Shown piece by piece: positions 4,987-5,221 of a DNA stretch of 5,221 bases. The notes under the pieces are model-generated. The model was not told where the DNA came from and ran no database searches. It saw only the letters and a list, made by a program, of their open reading frames with translations. The DNA comes from Natrialbaceae archaeon B1-Br10_E2g27 (GTDB taxonomy: Archaea; Halobacteriota; Halobacteria; Halobacteriales; Natrialbaceae). Where the stretch lies: positions 1 through 5,221 of the forward strand of contig LKMM01000196.1 in NCBI GenBank assembly GCA_001563885.1. Direction: 5' to 3'. Within the stretch, counting starts at the first letter, position 1, and every line of letters begins with the position of its first letter. The translations under genes and the position numbers were made by a program.

Positions 4987-5221
4987 TCAGTCACCTCCCT
5001 CGTCTTGGGCCCAGTCGAGCGAGCGGTCAACGGCATCACTCCAGCGGCCGTACAGTTCGTCGGCTTCCTCTGCGTCCATCTCGACGTCGAACTGCTTGTC
5101 GACCTGCCAGTTGGCCGTGAGTTCGTCGACGTTGTCCCAGTAGCCAACGGCCAGTCCGGCGGCGTATGCCGAGCCAAGCGCCGTCGTCTCGTCGACGACC
5201 GGTCGGACGATCTCCGAGCCG
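4987..5221 (-). CDS. glpK: Glycerol kinase, C-terminal end (5' part outside the window)
   Basis: Glycerol kinase transfers phosphate from ATP to glycerol, giving sn-glycerol 3-phosphate in the cytoplasm, the committed step of glycerol catabolism. Only the last 77 codons are present, read on the minus strand from the window edge to a TGA at 4987-4989. The fragment carries the FGGY-kinase C-terminal signature: the stretch RPVVDETTALGSAYAAGLAV followed by GYW, then ELTANWQVDKQF, then an acidic helix ending RSLDWAQDEGGD. These match the end of bacterial and archaeal GlpK closely, including the ETTALG motif. The Asp/Glu-rich tail fits a halophile. It is the upstream gene of a two-gene unit with the membrane protein; the last codons contain that gene's Shine-Dalgarno, which implies translational coupling. 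Confidence 0.95.
   Translation of the reverse strand, partial: GSEIVRPVVDETTALGSAYAAGLAVGYWDNVDELTANWQVDKQFDVEMDAEEADELYGRWSDAVDRSLDWAQDEGGD
4991..4998 (-). promoter_or_regulatory. Shine-Dalgarno of the glycerol-linked membrane protein
   Basis: The minus strand reads GGAGGTGA, fully complementary to the typical archaeal 16S rRNA 3' end, six bases before the ATG at 4984 and inside the last codons of glpK. It fixes the start of the membrane protein and shows re-initiation or coupling, in contrast to the leaderless starts inferred elsewhere in the window. Confidence 0.8.

Overview
The window looks like chromosomal DNA of a halophilic archaeon (class Halobacteria). The evidence is a GC-rich sequence with frequent CTCGAG and GTCGAC words, Asp/Glu-rich proteins, an Orc1/Cdc6-type AAA+ protein, A/T-rich TATA boxes placed about 25-30 bases before start codons (the pattern of leaderless haloarchaeal transcripts), and a glycerol kinase of the type that salt-lake heterotrophs use to consume algal glycerol. 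I cannot name the species.

Layout. (1) 1-717, + strand: C-terminal half of a GapN/lactaldehyde-type aldehyde dehydrogenase, cut by the window start. (2) 718-907: convergent, non-coding gap with short palindromes. (3) 908-2140, - strand: a divergent Orc1/Cdc6-like AAA+ ATPase with a winged helix, in which the Walker B glutamate and the sensor 2 arginine are both histidine. (4) 2303-2506 and 2648-3034, - strand: two small integral membrane proteins of unknown function, each with its own TATA box. (5) 3166-3729, + strand: a UspA-family protein with an intact nucleotide-binding loop and an unusual acidic insertion, divergent from the second membrane protein. (6) 3730-3961: a convergent gap dense in inverted repeats, including a perfect 16-bp stem and a hairpin plus T-tract that could end the transcript coming from the right. 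(7) 3962-4984, - strand: a polytopic membrane protein of about 340 residues, 2 bases behind (8) 4987-5221, - strand: the C-terminus of glycerol kinase (glpK), cut by the window end.

How the genes work together. The clearest functional unit is glpK plus the membrane protein. They form a coupled operon, with the Shine-Dalgarno of the second gene lying inside the end of the first. The natural reading is glycerol entry followed by phosphorylation, yet the membrane protein lacks the NPA motifs of the aquaglyceroporin (GlpF) family. The aldehyde dehydrogenase could feed the same triose-phosphate pool if it is GapN, but it lies more than 3 kb away on the other strand and no operon link is visible. 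The Orc-like gene, the two small membrane proteins and the Usp look like individually transcribed accessory genes. I see no CRISPR array, no insertion sequence, no tRNA or rRNA gene and no recognisable origin repeats. The best candidates for something undescribed are the non-canonical glycerol-linked membrane protein, the Orc1/Cdc6 paralogue with altered catalytic residues, and the structured convergent region at 3752-3935.
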